Assembly (NCBI GenBank): GCA_002785585.1
Contig: PEUI01000235.1
Coordinates: 1-10,298, forward strand
Length of the DNA: 10,298 nucleotides
Source: Lysobacterales bacterium CG02_land_8_20_14_3_00_62_12
GTDB lineage: Bacteria > Pseudomonadota > Gammaproteobacteria > Xanthomonadales > Ahniellaceae
Direction: 5' to 3'
Part shown: piece by piece, positions 7,461-10,298 of the stretch
Numbering within the stretch: position 1 is the stretch's first letter
Layout: every line of letters starts with the position of its first letter
Notes under the pieces: model-generated
Databases searched by the model: none
What the model was told of the DNA's origin: nothing
Seen by the model: only the letters and a program-made list of their open reading frames with translations
Program-made: the position numbers and the translations under genes

Positions 7461-8981
7461 TCAAACCACCTCGGGACGCATGTACGGAAACAACAGCACA
7501 TCGCGGATCGAAGGCACGCCCGCCAGCAACATCACCAAGCGGTCGATGCCCACACCCAGGCCGCCGGTCGGCGGCATCGCGTATTCCAGCGCCCGAATAT
7601 AGTCGGCGTCGAAATGCATCGCCTCGTTGTCGCCGGCGTCTTTCTGCGCCACTTGCGCCAGGAAGCGCGCGGCCTGGTCTTCGGGGTCGTTCAACTCGGA
7701 GAAACCGTTGGCGATTTCCTTGCCATTGATAAACAGCTCGAAGCGATCGGTTACTTCCCGATCGGCATCGTTGGCGCGCGCCAGCGGTGAAACTTCGGTC
7801 GGATAAGCGGTGATGAAAGTGGGCTGCACGAGTTCCGGTTCGACCGTCTTTTCGAAGATCTCCAGCAGCAAACGGCCCCAGCCGTAATCCGCCTTGAAGT
7901 GGATCGATAGCTGCGTGCAGTGGCCGCGCAAAGCCGCTACATCGCGGCAATCGGCAGCGCTGATCGCCGGGTTGTAGTGGCGCACGGCCTGGTCCAGCGG
8001 CCAGCGCCGGAACGGTTGCGACAAGTCGATCTCGCGGCCTTCCCAGACGAAAACCGACTTGCCGCAAACCACCCGCGCGGCATCCTGGATCAGCGCCTCG
8101 GTCAGGTCCATCACCTCGTGGTAACTGGCGTAGGCCTGATACAACTCGAGCATGGTGAACTCCGGATTGTGCCGGGTGCTGACGCCCTCGTTGCGGAAAT
8201 TGCGATTGATCTCGTAGACCCGGTCAAAGCCGCCGACGGTAAGCCGCTTCAGATACAGCTCGGGCGCCACCCGCAGATACATGTCCATATCCAGCGCGTT
8301 GTGGTGGGTGACAAATGGCCGCGCCGTCGCGCCGCCGGGAATCGGGTGCATCATCGGCGTTTCCACTTCCAGAAAACGGCGCTCGTCCAGGCACCGGCGC
8401 AGCCGCGAAATCACCGCCGAACGCAGCCGAAACACGGCGCGCGATTCTTCGGTCACGATCAAATCCACATAGCGCTGGCGATAGCGTTGCTCGACATCGG
8501 CGAGGCCGTGCCACTTGTCCGGCAGCGGCCGCAAACACTTGGTGAGCAGCCGCAGTTGCTCGACCCGTACCGACAGCTCGCCGGTCTTGGTGCGCATCAA
8601 GGTGCCGGTAGCGGCAATGATGTCGCCGACATCCCAACCCTTGAAGTCTTCGTACACGGCCGCCAATACGCTGGCTTGCAGAAACAATTGCACGGCACCG
8701 GTTTGATCGCGGATCTGCGCAAAACTGGCCTTGCCCATCACCCGCTTGGCGATCAATCGGCCGGCCACCTGCACCCGGCGCGCGGCGCCCGCCACGGCTT
8801 CGGCCGGCCAGCGATCCGGATCGCCGAACTCGGCTTGCAGATCACCGGCAAACGCATCCGGCCGAAAATCATTGGGGAAGGCGATGCCACGCTCGCGCAG
8901 CGCATGGAGTTTTTGCCGACGCTCGGCGATCAGCCGATTCTCGTCGACCACAACCGGTTCGTGGGCGTTGGCATCGTTCAT
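7461..8981 (-). CDS. lysS: Lysyl-tRNA synthetase, class II
   Basis: LysRS charges tRNA-Lys with lysine in the cytoplasm. The 506-residue product matches E. coli LysS (505). An N-terminal OB-fold anticodon-binding domain spans about 65-150 (VQVAGRLIAKRVMGKASFAQI). The class II catalytic core follows with motif 1 near 203-216 (FLEVETPMMHPIPGG), motif 2 at 262-279 (FRNEGVSTRHNPEFTMLE, with the ATP-binding arginine) and motif 3 at 474-485 (GLGVGIDRLVML). The blocks YLRVAPELYLKRL and NGFSELNDPEDQ are typical of bacterial class II LysRS. I chose the ATG at 8981 because the protein then begins at the usual length and a GAGGAT lies just upstream; the frame is open to 9092 but that extension overlaps the end of prfB. 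It lies downstream of prfB as in E. coli, but a probable terminator separates them here. Confidence 0.98.
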   Translation of the reverse strand: MNDANAHEPVVVDENRLIAERRQKLHALRERGIAFPNDFRPDAFAGDLQAEFGDPDRWPAEAVAGAARRVQVAGRLIAKRVMGKASFAQIRDQTGAVQLFLQASVLAAVYEDFKGWDVGDIIAATGTLMRTKTGELSVRVEQLRLLTKCLRPLPDKWHGLADVEQRYRQRYVDLIVTEESRAVFRLRSAVISRLRRCLDERRFLEVETPMMHPIPGGATARPFVTHHNALDMDMYLRVAPELYLKRLTVGGFDRVYEINRNFRNEGVSTRHNPEFTMLELYQAYASYHEVMDLTEALIQDAARVVCGKSVFVWEGREIDLSQPFRRWPLDQAVRHYNPAISAADCRDVAALRGHCTQLSIHFKADYGWGRLLLEIFEKTVEPELVQPTFITAYPTEVSPLARANDADREVTDRFELFINGKEIANGFSELNDPEDQAARFLAQVAQKDAGDNEAMHFDADYIRALEYAMPPTGGLGVGIDRLVMLLAGVPSIRDVLLFPYMRPEVV

Positions 8982-9066
8982 GTGGCAATCCTCGAATCGT
9001 AAGGGTGCGCGCGGCAATCGACGTTGCGATGGCCATGCTGACAAAAAAATACCGGCGCGGCGTCGA
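8982..9066. promoter_or_regulatory. prfB-lysS intergenic region
   Basis: These 85 bases separate the prfB stop from the lysS start on the minus strand. The first part is the descending half of the prfB terminator. The rest carries a weak TACGAT hexamer (minus strand, near 9000) that could be a lysS -10 box but has no good -35 partner, and the lysS ribosome binding site GAGGAT. No attenuator-like second hairpin or T-box was recognised. Confidence 0.4.

Positions 9067-9087
<21 letters not shown>
9043..9087 (-). terminator. Probable rho-independent terminator at the end of prfB
   Basis: On the minus strand GGCGCGCGTCG (9087-9077) can pair with CGACGCCGCGCC (9065-9054), giving an 11-base-pair GC-rich stem with one bulged C and an 11-base loop. 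After GGTA comes a run of seven T (9049-9043). The prfB stop codon lies across the end of the loop and the start of the 3' arm, so the hairpin can fully form only after the last ribosome has left. The four bases between stem and U tract make it slightly non-ideal. Confidence 0.65.
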
Positions 9088-10189
<1,102 letters not shown>

Positions 10190-10298
10190 GAATCAGCCTG
10201 CCAGAAAAGTCGCTGATGTTAGCAGATGGCAGCGCGCCCAGCCCCAGCAGCGCGAGCACCTGACCCTGCGTCGGTGATCCCACAAGAACTTGTAGAAG
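10190..10298. promoter_or_regulatory. prfB upstream region
   Basis: These 109 bases run to the window edge and hold no gene I can support. On the minus strand a TAACAT at 10221-10216 lies 26 bases before the prfB ATG and could be a -10 box; no good -35 box accompanies it. An AGG about seven bases before the ATG is a weak ribosome binding site. A short inverted repeat (ACAAG-AA-CTTGT, 10282-10293) lies near the edge, of unknown meaning. Confidence 0.3.

Noticed and set aside
10282..10293. Inverted repeat ACAAG-AA-CTTGT at the right edge.
   Set aside because: It has only five-base arms and the sequence stops just beyond it, so no function can be argued.

Overview
The window reads as an ordinary chromosomal housekeeping stretch from a GC-rich Gammaproteobacterium. 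The evidence is the YbbA/YbbP-type ABC system, an E. coli-like FumC and LysRS, and a prfB-lysS gene pair carrying the classical release-factor-2 frameshift site. Gene content and base composition would suit the Xanthomonadales/Lysobacterales or a neighbouring order, but that placement is inference. Coding density is very high. Every gene has a recognisable family except the unexplained 117-base gap before the ArsC-like gene.

Layout, left to right. (1) 1-2719, plus strand: the tail of a YbbA/LolD-type ATPase overlaps a complete 10-helix FtsX-type permease (YbbP family). (2) 2837-3202, plus strand: a small thioredoxin-fold ArsC/YffB/Spx-like protein with a CxxC motif, ending 11 bases from a convergent gene. 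(3) 3214-4593, minus strand: ffh, the signal recognition particle GTPase. (4) 4594-4802: a divergent intergenic region with a good -10 box for ffh. (5) 4803-6200, plus strand: fumC, class II fumarase, convergent with the next block. (6) 6225-10189, minus strand, transcribed in the order prfB, lysS, dinB: release factor 2, lysyl-tRNA synthetase and DNA polymerase IV. (7) 10190-10298: prfB upstream region, no gene seen.

How they fit together. ffh, lysS and prfB serve translation and protein export, fumC serves the TCA cycle, and dinB serves translesion synthesis. YbbA/YbbP form one envelope ABC complex. The minus-strand block is not obviously a single transcript. A strong hairpin plus a seven-base U tract sits at the end of prfB, and a palindromic repeat that may carry a promoter sits between lysS and dinB.

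I looked for an undescribed system and did not find one: no CRISPR array, tRNA, rRNA, insertion sequence, toxin-antitoxin pair or orphan gene cluster. The most informative features are regulatory. They are the prfB autoregulatory frameshift (intact, with an altered Shine-Dalgarno-like element), the prfB terminator that would separate it from lysS, the palindromic repeat at the dinB promoter, and a DinB tail without a standard clamp-binding motif.
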